This document shows positions 38,801-45,792 of a stretch of 64,000 nucleotides of DNA, piece by piece. Made by a program: the position numbers and the translations under genes. The stretch is from the NCBI GenBank assembly GCA_964462535.1, contig CAYWXV010000012.1, forward strand, positions 18,568-82,567, written 5' to 3'. The notes below the pieces were generated by a model, which was not told where the DNA came from, did no database searches, and saw only the letters and a list, made by a program, of their open reading frames with translations. Numbering within the stretch: the first letter of the stretch is position 1; each line of letters starts with the position of its first letter. The stretch is from CAYWXV01 sp964462535. Its GTDB lineage: Bacteria > Bacteroidota > Ignavibacteria > OLB7.

Positions 38801-40523
38801 CCCCGATCCGGTGTCCCCGAACGTTCACGTCATACTCAGGCACCGCCTGGTTTCGGAAGTCGATGCGCCCCCCGAGCGCAACCGAGGCGCCGGAGGCAAA
38901 CATCACTTCGTCGATTTCGCTCCCGGCACGGCGCGCGAGCCGCGCAATGGGGTTGCGCTCGATGAACTCGTCGATTGTTGCCGCACTTTCCTCTCCGGAC
39001 ATCGCCCCGCCGGTTCCCAGTACGGCCACCAGTGTGTCGATCGCCGCAACTCCCCCCTGGCCATACGTTCCCTGAGCCACAAGGCGGCGATAGCTCCTCC
39101 CCATGACGGTCGAACCGTTGGAAACAACAAGGAAGCGAGCGTCGATCGACGCGGGGGATGTTCCGCTCCCCGAAACGATCAGCCGACCATTGAAGTCGGA
39201 TCGGTAAGATGCATCGTTCATGATCCGGGAGAGGTCGAAGCTCCCGAGGGTCACGTCGGCCTCGTAACGGAGCTCTGGACCGTCCAGATCGAGAAGTCCA
39301 GCTCCCCGCACACTTCCAGCCGCAGTGCGTCCCTGTACGGCGCCGTGGAATCGCCTGATTCCCCCTCGGTACTCGGCCAGTGGAATGTCCACAAGGCCAT
39401 ACGGTGTCAGGTCCGGGAGGGGAATGCCTGGGAGGGAGGCGTTGACGTCTGCGGGTGAGATCCGCGAGTCGGTCAATCGCGCGTCAAACTGAAGGTCATC
39501 GGGACGTTGGAGGTTGCGCATGCGTCCCGCGATGTTTATCGTCGTCTCCCCCGTGAATACGTGCAGGCGGTCGATGACAACATCTCCGTACGTCCCTTTC
39601 GCTTCCAGTTCGATTGCTGGAGTACCCCCAAGGAACGAGAGTGCGGGGAGGAAACTCTGCATCTCCTCCGTGGATACCCGTGGGGCCTTCAATGCCAGCG
39701 CAACCGGCGTCGTCTTCCAACGCGATGGATCGGTATCGCCCCCTGGAATATTGATCGAGTCGATCGTTGCGGTCAAGGAGAGGAGAGTGCGGGTGGTCTC
39801 CAACCGGAGGTCGTCAATCGTCGCCCCTGTCGTATCAAGGTCGAGCCCGACGGAGAGGTCGATGATGCGGATGTCGTTTCGAGGAAGATCGAACGAGAGA
39901 TGCTGAACGACGGCTCGTGTGCGGTTCGATTCGATTCGAGCAATCGCCGAGAGATTGAAGCGGCGCAGATCGAGATGGGAGTAGTCGACTGATCGGGTCC
40001 GCCGGTCGGGCACGGCGTTGTCATCCAGCCGAACTGTACCATCACGAATTTCAAGTGCGGTGACGTCGATTGTGTAGGGAAAGGGTGCGCCCCCCGTGTC
40101 GACACTGGTCGACGGCTTCGTCAATCTGGCAAAGTTCCAGGCGCCGTCCCGCGCGTTGCGGACGAGGTGGATTGCGGGATTGATCAGCGTGGCTCTGGCT
40201 CCGACGACTTTATCGCGGAAGATGGGGCTCAGCTGGTATCGAAGTTCGATTCGTGGGGCAGTGAAGAGTGTCGTTCCGTCGGCAGTTACCGTGGCGTCGT
40301 CGATCACCAGGCCCGTTAGCATGTTTCCGGTGATCGCACCCACGGTCACACGCCCTTGCAGGCTTTCGTTGAGCAGTTCCAGCCCGGTTTCCAGCAGGGC
40401 TTTCCTGGTCGGTTGAAACTGCGTTGCCGCCAGGATCGCAACCACCAGCAAAGCAAGACCGCTCGACAACAGGACGAGCAGTCGAGCGGTAAGGCGGACG
40501 ATTGCGTTGACTCTGCGAACCAT
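35823..40523 (-). CDS. tamB: TamB-like translocation and assembly module protein
   Basis: A 1566-residue AsmA/TamB-type protein. An N-terminal signal anchor (about 10-32) is followed by long beta-helical repeats through the whole chain. The C-terminal DUF490 domain contains LQAGTDLTKEYIVTVTITGTVAKPQIDL and RNALALLLFGRT. TamB bridges the inner and outer membranes and is linked to outer-membrane protein assembly or phospholipid transport. ATG at 40523 was preferred to 40580 because it starts the basic n-region MVRRVN. It lies 31 nt downstream of rfaE2. No tamA-like gene is adjacent. Confidence 0.9.
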   Translation of the reverse strand: MVRRVNAIVRLTARLLVLLSSGLALLVVAILAATQFQPTRKALLETGLELLNESLQGRVTVGAITGNMLTGLVIDDATVTADGTTLFTAPRIELRYQLSPIFRDKVVGARATLINPAIHLVRNARDGAWNFARLTKPSTSVDTGGAPFPYTIDVTALEIRDGTVRLDDNAVPDRRTRSVDYSHLDLRRFNLSAIARIESNRTRAVVQHLSFDLPRNDIRIIDLSVGLDLDTTGATIDDLRLETTRTLLSLTATIDSINIPGGDTDPSRWKTTPVALALKAPRVSTEEMQSFLPALSFLGGTPAIELEAKGTYGDVVIDRLHVFTGETTINIAGRMRNLQRPDDLQFDARLTDSRISPADVNASLPGIPLPDLTPYGLVDIPLAEYRGGIRRFHGAVQGRTAAGSVRGAGLLDLDGPELRYEADVTLGSFDLSRIMNDASYRSDFNGRLIVSGSGTSPASIDARFLVVSNGSTVMGRSYRRLVAQGTYGQGGVAAIDTLVAVLGTGGAMSGEESAATIDEFIERNPIARLARRAGSEIDEVMFASGASVALGGRIDFRNQAVPEYDVNVRGHRIGAADLIADGAADRFSFSGSIKGKGLDVDKLEGVAQVDVTEALMADGRQTEAFTVDAELAGDPTTDRRFTLRSSMVDISIGGEWRFTSIGQSLARAMDGLINYAQRKASYRDGDGIGLGMNGGGSNERVAATYELTIRDLRPLEPFLGGMKMDAAGSLKGTISGTSRLLSLDAAGDLDHISIVTQDIDLRIGRTRLKTLELRNIAPGYIDDITGIEIEVAIDSPFVFNGATYSVPSFRTTLEEGVFTFRGSGGVPGELLAVVSGVVDTRDQTGYKVAIDNLNVFTSSEQNWRNVGTIRGMVNEHDIRIDTLRLRRKMAEVVSISGRFIEFDRLQDVHIDVIGATIAGLTEFTKTTPFYDELKQGTGTFRTLAIDIEGDLEDPRIDMRLDLDSLSFAHTPPVGVTLDLSYADRNLTGVGTITDILHWVNGAPRVAAKIEARTLPIDLALARRTKRLLNDRPVDVVAGTDSLPLSIVSPFLSGARVSAGTLTTGFTISGELPDITYRGAGVIDNGRILLESTNITYMADGALEFTERRLTVKRLDVRNLPVDLRDGRASITGYVNLVAFTPKDFMLTMESRRLLVLSDATQAVNNQIYGDLVVAIPNLTFSGTSFAAPRVGGTVIVTEAALKADPVATQTTINEINYVDYAEWQRQRESGTYGPQIPDSNQNRRGDGSSDDADQDSTPRGVQKGFYDRLEIRNLIVNIREGVSLTINFSPFQQLRALLKTPPEKQGLILNKKPSEDLKAVEKIEVTQGSKFVFFKPFEVTGNDLDFNGPISNPRLNITAEYTGRQLQAGTDLTKEYIVTVTITGTVAKPQIDLHYQFVGEASTALPTDRETQQRNALALLLFGRTIEQLGSTSLGEQVGNVAGTFGESGLSIVSSTLSNLLAGGTDFIRSVDISGSATDIGQARVNLISQFDKIVVRAGGRISNPAADGTVTVDLPLSMFLDGDVFQKFVVQLERAAESSQNSGATSTSSEDQETYRLRLQFRLVW

Positions 40524-40554
40524 ACCCCCGGGGAACCTGTGAGGAGTGCGGGGT

Positions 40555-41076
40555 TTAATCGTGGCCGGGAGAGGAGTCACCAGCTGCGGCGCGCGACGGA
40601 TCCATCCGCTCCACGATGTCGGTCGTCGACCGCCCCGGCGTCAGCGGTATGACCACAACCTCTCCGCCGGCTGCCCGGACCGCGCGCGAACCTACAATGT
40701 AGGCGCTCCCACCGTCAGCGTCCGGGTCGTAGTCCCCCCCCTTGACCAGGACATCAGGGACGATCGCCTCTATCAGGTCGATCGGTGTCTCCTCGTCGAA
40801 GATGGTCACCAGATCGACTCCCCGCAACGACGAGACCAGGTAAGCGCGATCGTCCTGGGAGATAACCGGTCTGGATGGTCCTTTCAGTTCTTTGACCGAG
40901 CGATCGCTGTTGACCGCCACAATGAGAACGTCACCCAGACTCCGGGCCGCGACAAGATAATCGACGTGACCGCGATGGAGGATGTCGAAACAACCGTTCG
41001 TGAAGACGAGCTTCTTTCCCTCGCTGCGAAGCTCGCGACATCTCGCCAGAAGCGATTCGCGGTCAAGAACGCTCAT
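40555..41076 (-). CDS. rfaE2: D-glycero-beta-D-manno-heptose 1-phosphate adenylyltransferase (separate HldE C-domain)
   Basis: A 173-residue nucleotidyltransferase with LVFTNGCFDILHRGHVDYL (HxGH signature), GDVLIVAVNSDRSVK and LVKGGDYDPD. It corresponds to the second domain of E. coli HldE. Its start overlaps the stop of the kinase gene (ATGA), so the two domains are separate but translationally coupled. It makes ADP-heptose precursors for the lipopolysaccharide inner core. Confidence 0.93.
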   Translation of the reverse strand: MSVLDRESLLARCRELRSEGKKLVFTNGCFDILHRGHVDYLVAARSLGDVLIVAVNSDRSVKELKGPSRPVISQDDRAYLVSSLRGVDLVTIFDEETPIDLIEAIVPDVLVKGGDYDPDADGGSAYIVGSRAVRAAGGEVVVIPLTPGRSTTDIVERMDPSRAAAGDSSPGHD

Positions 41077-42092
41077 CCGGAGACCTCGGATCCAAGAGTG
41101 CGACGTGCGTCGTCGACAAGGGCAGTGATTAACTCTTCCCGTCGAACGGGGACGGTCCCGACTTGCTCGCAGACAATGCCGGCGGCGTGGTTGGCGACGA
41201 TCACCCCTTCCTCCATGGTGCTTCCGGCGGCCCCGGCAACCGCCAGCGTGGCAATGACGGTGTCTCCCGCGCCTGAAACGTCTGCCACCTGGATCGCCTT
41301 CGTCCCGATTGGCACTGGCTCTGAATCCCGGTTCGCCAGAAGCATCCCCTCGGAGCCGAGCGTCAGCACCACGTGTTCGCAATCGAGCCGCGAGATGAGC
41401 TCACGAATTCCATCGCGAAGGTCCGATTGACTGCGAAGCTCCCTTTTCAGGGCGTCCTCAGCTTCCTTCCTGTTCGGCTTGAAGAGCGTTACTCCGCGGT
41501 ACTCGAAGAAGTTGTTTGACTTCGGATCGACGTAGACCGGTACGCCCCGGCTTCGCGCCAGCGCGACGGCATCATGGATTAGCTGCCCGGCGACCACGCC
41601 CTTGTTGTAATCCTGGATGATCAACGCCTCGATGTCATCGATACTCTCTTTCAGACGCGAAAGCACCCGCTCGAGTACCAGCGGATTGATCATCCGGTTC
41701 GTCTCCCAGTCGACACGGACAATGTGTTGACTGGCTGCGATTACGCGGGTCTTCAGCGTTGTTGGGCGATCGGGATCGACCTGCAGGCCGTCGTCGCCAA
41801 TACCCAGGCCGATCAGGAGTGATCGGAGCGCGTTCCCGGCCTGGTCTGCTCCGATAACTCCAAGGAGGAGGGGGGCCGCGCCAAGGGTCATCAGATTGAA
41901 GGCAACGTTTGCCGCGCCCCCAGGGTACTCGGATTCCTCCTTGATATCTACAACGGGAACCGGGGCCTCCGGGGAAATCCTGCTGACGGCCCCCCGATAG
42001 TACCGATCGAGCATCACGTCGCCAACGACAGCGATCCGTCGTCCGCGGAATTGCTCGATGAGTTGCGTGGCCCGAGATTCGGAGAGAGTCAT
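41073..42092 (-). CDS. rfaE1: D-glycero-beta-D-manno-heptose-7-phosphate kinase (separate HldE N-domain)
   Basis: A 339-residue PfkB-family kinase: GDVMLDRYYRGAVSRISPEAPVPVV, YPGGAANVAFNL, IIQDYNKGVV, and the C-terminal anion hole and catalytic Asp in VADVSGAGDTVIATLAVA. It corresponds to the first domain of HldE. With rfaE2 and kdsB it shows heptose- and Kdo-containing core synthesis. Confidence 0.94.
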   Translation of the reverse strand: MTLSESRATQLIEQFRGRRIAVVGDVMLDRYYRGAVSRISPEAPVPVVDIKEESEYPGGAANVAFNLMTLGAAPLLLGVIGADQAGNALRSLLIGLGIGDDGLQVDPDRPTTLKTRVIAASQHIVRVDWETNRMINPLVLERVLSRLKESIDDIEALIIQDYNKGVVAGQLIHDAVALARSRGVPVYVDPKSNNFFEYRGVTLFKPNRKEAEDALKRELRSQSDLRDGIRELISRLDCEHVVLTLGSEGMLLANRDSEPVPIGTKAIQVADVSGAGDTVIATLAVAGAAGSTMEEGVIVANHAAGIVCEQVGTVPVRREELITALVDDARRTLGSEVSG

Positions 42093-42127
42093 CGACGTCT
42101 GGGATGGGATGGAGGGACTAACAGCAA

Positions 42128-42153
42128 GCCCCGATGAGGTTGCTCATCGGGGC
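42128..42153 (-). terminator. Hairpin after rpoD
   Basis: An 11-bp perfect stem (GCCCCGATGAG with CTCATCGGGGC) and a 4-nt loop in the gap between rpoD and rfaE1. The sequence after it on the minus strand (TTGCTGTTAG) is only weakly T-rich, so termination is likely but not certain. Confidence 0.55.
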
Positions 42154-42188
42154 CGCGCAGTCTACGATTCTTCTGACCCACGCGGTCT

Positions 42189-43052
42189 CTACCCAAGGTA
42201 GGCTCGCAGAGCCTTCGAGCGAGATGTGTGGCGGAGGCGGCGAATAGCCTTCTCCTTGATCTGACGCACGCGCTCGCGCGTCAACTGGAAGCGCTCGCCG
42301 ATCTCCTCGAGTGTCAGCGAATGCTCACGATCGAGGCCGAAGTAGAGGCGGATCACCTCTGCCTCTCGCTCGCTCAACGTTGAGAGCGCCCGACGCACCT
42401 CGATCTTGAGCGACTCCGACATAAGCCCCTGATCCGGGGCCGGCTGCGTTTCGTTCTGCAGAACGTCCAGTAGCCTGTTGTCTTCGCCCTGCGCAAAGGG
42501 GGCATCGACGGAGAGATGCCGACCCGAGATCTTTATGGTATCGGCGACTTCCGACAGCGTCATATCCAGCTCCTCGGCGAGCTCCGCTGCCGTCGGTTCG
42601 CGCTCGTATTGCTGCTCGAGCTCGGAGAACTTCTTGCCGATCTTGTTCAGCGCACCAACCCTGTTGAGCGGGAGGCGAACAATCCGCGATTGCTCTGCAA
42701 GAGCCTGGAGGATTGACTGACGGATCCACCAGACTGCGTAGGAGATGAACTTGAATCCGCGTGTCTCATCGAAGCGTTTGGCGGCTTTGATCAGACCCAG
42801 GTTCCCTTCGTTGATAAGGTCACCCAGGGAGAGGCCCTGATTCTGGTACTGCTTGGCCACCGAAACCACGAACCGCAGATTCGCCTTCGTCAGCTGTTCC
42901 AACGCGCGATCGCCATCAAATCCCCCCTTCTTGATCCGCTTCGCCAGATCGATTTCCTGATCGGGCGTGAGCAGCTCGACCTTCCCGATTTCCTGGAGGT
43001 ACCGGTCCAGCGACTGACTCTCGCGGTTCGTGTATTGCTTGGTTATGCGCAC
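42189..43052 (-). CDS. rpoD: Primary RNA polymerase sigma factor, short Bacteroidota type
   Basis: A 287-residue sigma-70 without region 1.1. It starts MRITKQYTNRES and has region 1.2 (YLQEIGKVELLTPDQE), region 2 (NLRFVVSVAKQYQNQGLSLGDLINEGNLGLIKAAKRFDETRGFKFISYAVWWIRQSI), region 3, and region 4 (TLEEIGERFQLTRERVRQIKEKAIRRLRH). This is the housekeeping factor of the FCB group, which reads TTTG/TAnnTTTG promoters. It starts with GTG with AAGG about 9 nt upstream. Confidence 0.96.
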   Translation of the reverse strand: MRITKQYTNRESQSLDRYLQEIGKVELLTPDQEIDLAKRIKKGGFDGDRALEQLTKANLRFVVSVAKQYQNQGLSLGDLINEGNLGLIKAAKRFDETRGFKFISYAVWWIRQSILQALAEQSRIVRLPLNRVGALNKIGKKFSELEQQYEREPTAAELAEELDMTLSEVADTIKISGRHLSVDAPFAQGEDNRLLDVLQNETQPAPDQGLMSESLKIEVRRALSTLSEREAEVIRLYFGLDREHSLTLEEIGERFQLTRERVRQIKEKAIRRLRHTSRSKALRAYLG

Positions 43053-43095
43053 TGGTAATGCCTTGAATTGTGAATCTGGTCCTGATCGCAGTCGG

Positions 43096-43125
43096 AAAAG
43101 GGGGGCTTACACCTGTCGGCCCCCC
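43096..43125 (-). terminator. Terminator after the PIN-domain toxin gene
   Basis: GCCCCCC (43119-43125) pairs with GGGGGGC (43100-43106). On the minus strand it is followed by TTTT. It separates the toxin-antitoxin transcript from rpoD. Confidence 0.7.
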
Positions 43126-43130
43126 ACGCG

Positions 43131-43574
43131 TTACGATGTCGTTGTAAGCCGATCCAGAAGCAGGTCGTCGGACCGCGTCTCCCGCAACCCACCCGCCTCA
43201 ATAATGTGTACTCCCGTAATGCCGTTGTAGGTCTGGGCGAACGTCTCGGTAACAATCGGAAGATTGGACTCGATGGCCATCGCCGCCACGATCGCCGTTC
43301 GGTGGACGATCGAGCCATTCGCAGACGAAAGGAGCCGGCCGATTGTTGTAGCGTACCGGCTGCTGGCTCCCAGAATCTTCAGCCCAAACAAGGGGCGCTC
43401 CACTATTCTGCGCTCGTCGTCGGACACGGCGGTTCCGTAAATCTCCGACGCCTGGATGAACGTGCTGAAACAGACCGTTGTCTGCAGAAGACGCCGGAGC
43501 AACGGTGTGGAGCCGGACGGGGCCAGAAGGAACTCGACCAGAAGATCGGTCTCCACCAGGATTCCTTTGCTCAT
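43131..43574 (-). CDS. PIN-domain ribonuclease toxin, VapC-like with altered active site
   Basis: A 147-residue PIN-domain protein. The first acidic residue is Asp10 in VETDLLVEF and the second is Glu44 in ASEIYG. In the third motif (HRTAIVAAMAIESNLPIVTE) the usual Asp is replaced by Thr93, and the late Asp/Asn position is occupied by Glu110. The ATGA start overlaps the stop of the upstream antitoxin-like gene, the normal VapBC arrangement. It may be an impaired or divergent nuclease. The longer frame upstream lies inside the antitoxin gene and is not used. Confidence 0.72.
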   Translation of the reverse strand: MSKGILVETDLLVEFLLAPSGSTPLLRRLLQTTVCFSTFIQASEIYGTAVSDDERRIVERPLFGLKILGASSRYATTIGRLLSSANGSIVHRTAIVAAMAIESNLPIVTETFAQTYNGITGVHIIEAGGLRETRSDDLLLDRLTTTS

Positions 43575-43870
43575 CGAGCGCTCGTCAAAAGCGATCGAAG
43601 TCGTGCCTCGCAAGCGCTTCCGAGGGCTACCCCCTCGCTTGACAGCGTCGTCAACGCGACATCCTGCTCGTAACCCTGCACGCGGGAGACACGCGCAATT
43701 GCCTCAAGATCGATGCCCCGCCCACGCAGCGCCTCAGTCTCCTCAACCTCCAAGGTGATGACGACTCGTACACGACCGACCCCGCGCGCCCGAAGCCTCG
43801 ATACGATCTCTGCGGGGAGAATGACTTCCCCGTCGCGCACATCCGCGAGACATTCAAGGCGAGAGGGCAT
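43571..43870 (-). CDS. Antitoxin-like partner of the PIN toxin
   Basis: A 99-residue protein whose N-terminal half (LADVRDGEVILPAEIVSRLRARG, then RVRVVITLEVEE) fits an AbrB/SpoVT-like or similar antitoxin DNA-binding fold. The C-terminal half is helical and would wrap the toxin. Overlap with the toxin gene and its position first in the pair support the role. ATG at 43870 was chosen over a TTG at 43879. Confidence 0.65.
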   Translation of the reverse strand: MPSRLECLADVRDGEVILPAEIVSRLRARGVGRVRVVITLEVEETEALRGRGIDLEAIARVSRVQGYEQDVALTTLSSEGVALGSACEARLRSLLTSAR

Positions 43871-43888
43871 ACGGGACAAAGAATTTGG

Positions 43889-43919
43889 CGAAAATAGGCC
43901 GCGGGCGGGGTTCTCACAA
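43889..43919 (-). promoter_or_regulatory. Promoter of the toxin-antitoxin pair
   Basis: On the minus strand TTG (43919-43917), a 20-nt spacer, then TATTTTCG (43896-43889) match the TTG/TAnnTTTG consensus with one mismatch. Expected start near 43884, leaving a very short leader before ATG at 43870. Confidence 0.5.
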
Positions 43920-43926
43920 CTTTCGG

Positions 43927-44751
43927 TCAGCGCTGCTTCTCGATGGGTGCAAGCAGACCTCTGACACGAGAGGCGTTCTGGTCTAGTGGGTGCCCCCTGA
44001 CCAGGACAATCCGGTCTGCTTCCAAAAGGGCCCTGCGCGCACCGGGGAGGTCCCCCCCACGCTGAAGGATCACACTGCGGTAGACTTCCGCTTCGGCGCC
44101 CCGCGGTGTACCCGGTGCGAACATCGCCGCCAGCGTTTCCGGATCGGCAAGGAGAGGGCTGTTGCGGAGAATCTGTTCGAGGAGGAATCTGGTGAAGGAT
44201 GTTGTATCAGCGCCGCCTGGCGATCTCACGGCCCGGACGACGAGTGTGTCCGAGTAGATGGAACGCTTCTCATCAATGAAAATCAGGGTTTTGAGAGTGT
44301 ACACACCTTCGGGCAGACGGTTGGAGTACTCCGATGTAAGGAGAAGAAAACGGTCGCACGTGCCGTCGCCTCTGGGGAGGACGAGGCTGTCGGCTACCTC
44401 CAGCAGTCCCCAGCCGATCTGCGCGCCGGCACCATCAAAGAAGAATGGGCGGCCGTCGAAGGGGCCACACCCAATTTCCCGATCCCCGGACAGTCTGAGG
44501 AAGAGGGGTGCTCCAATGTGAAACGTGACGGTATCGGAGGTGACGTCGAGTCCTCTCAACTGCATTGTCGGTTCGCCCCAGGGGGCCGGTGGTCGGTACC
44601 GTCCCTCTTCCTCCTCGCCCTCTTCTTCCTCCCGGTCGTATTCCCGTTCCATTCGGCGCGTCTCAGGACGCTCAGTCTTCTGCGACGACGAGCAAGCAGG
44701 GAAGGAGGCAATGACTGCGACCAGAAAGGGGAGGAGGAAACGGAGTGTCAT
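43927..44751 (-). CDS. Lipoprotein with acidic linker, unknown function
   Basis: A 274-residue protein with a lipoprotein signal (FLVAVIASFPAC). A highly charged Glu/Arg linker (about 27-52) follows, then a beta-rich domain (about 60-185) and a helical C-terminus including SVILQRGGDLPGARRALLEADRI, which resembles a single TPR-like helix pair. No family was recognised. It lies 57 nt upstream of the antitoxin gene on the same strand. Confidence 0.65.
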   Translation of the reverse strand: MTLRFLLPFLVAVIASFPACSSSQKTERPETRRMEREYDREEEEGEEEEGRYRPPAPWGEPTMQLRGLDVTSDTVTFHIGAPLFLRLSGDREIGCGPFDGRPFFFDGAGAQIGWGLLEVADSLVLPRGDGTCDRFLLLTSEYSNRLPEGVYTLKTLIFIDEKRSIYSDTLVVRAVRSPGGADTTSFTRFLLEQILRNSPLLADPETLAAMFAPGTPRGAEAEVYRSVILQRGGDLPGARRALLEADRIVLVRGHPLDQNASRVRGLLAPIEKQR

Positions 44752-44971
44752 GAGAGGGAAGATAGTACAACGTTGAGCTATTGCAGGGGGCTATTTGGCA
44801 TTCAGCGGCGGCGCATCTATCTTCACCGCCTGAGGAGACTTTTGCCGGGTGGCGCCGTCGATTGAGCGGCGAATTCCTTTCCCTCCGGGCAGCGTCATCT
44901 GCCATTCCTACCGGGCCACACGCCCGCCACGTTCACAACTGACTTAACACCATACCACCGGGACATAGCCC

Positions 44972-45610
44972 ATGTTCATAACGTTCGAGGGTATCGACTG
45001 CTGCGGCAAGTCAACGCAGGCACATCTGCTGGCCGAGGCACTCCGTCAGACCGGGCGAGAAGTCATTCTGCTCCGCGAGCCCGGAGACACTCGTTTGTCC
45101 GAGCACATCAGAGACATCGTGCTGAACAAGGAGTACTCCGAGATGAACGAGCGGACGGAACTCCTTCTTTTCGCCGCAAGCCGGGCTCAGTTGGTCGGTG
45201 AGGTGATACTACCCGCTTTGGAGGCGGACAAGGTTGTCATTTGCGATCGCTTCCACGATTCCACGGTTGCCTATCAGGGGTATGGCCGCGGACTCCCGTT
45301 GGAAGACATCGACCACATCAACCGGATTGCGACACAGGACGTGATTCCCGACATGACGTTCTTCATCGACATCTCCCCAGAGATCGCATTTGAGCGCTGC
45401 CAGGAACGGGTTGCACAGATTCGCGACCGAATGGAAGAGAGTGGAGTCCGCTTCTACGAGCGCGTCATCAACGGCTACATGACAATCGCCCACCAGGACT
45501 CTGGACGCTTCTACGTGGTCAACGGAAGCAACGGCATTGACGATGTGCAGCACACGATCTGGCGTCTTGTGTTGGAGCGCCTTGCCGAGCCGGCCCAGGT
45601 CAACGGTTAG
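44972..45610 (+). CDS. tmk: dTMP kinase
   Basis: A 212-residue kinase: P-loop ITFEGIDCCGKSTQ at residues 3-16, LLREPGDTRLSEHIRDIVL with the family DR(E/P) region, VVICDRFHDSTVAYQGYGRG, and a lid region near residues 145-155. It phosphorylates dTMP to dTDP for DNA synthesis. It seems monocistronic. Confidence 0.95.
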   Translation: MFITFEGIDCCGKSTQAHLLAEALRQTGREVILLREPGDTRLSEHIRDIVLNKEYSEMNERTELLLFAASRAQLVGEVILPALEADKVVICDRFHDSTVAYQGYGRGLPLEDIDHINRIATQDVIPDMTFFIDISPEIAFERCQERVAQIRDRMEESGVRFYERVINGYMTIAHQDSGRFYVVNGSNGIDDVQHTIWRLVLERLAEPAQVNG

Positions 45611-45630
45611 TTGGACGTAAGACGCGTGAA

Positions 45631-45675
45631 GGGACTCGCTGGGGAATGGCGGTGTTCATTTCCCTGCCGAGTCCC
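45631..45675 (+). terminator. Long hairpin after tmk
   Basis: GGGACTCG (45631-45638) pairs with CGAGTCCC (45668-45675), with an inner GGGAA/TTCCC helix. There is no T-run, so it is a stable 3' hairpin that may end tmk transcripts or block decay. Confidence 0.4.
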
Positions 45676-45792
45676 ACTCCCACGACCTCCGTCACTCAGG
45701 TCGTCGACGGTTTCCGGCTCTGACCATGCTCAATCCAGCACCAGATTTCGCCCCGACCACGTTGAGCGCCACCAACTAATCCGAAGCAGGTT

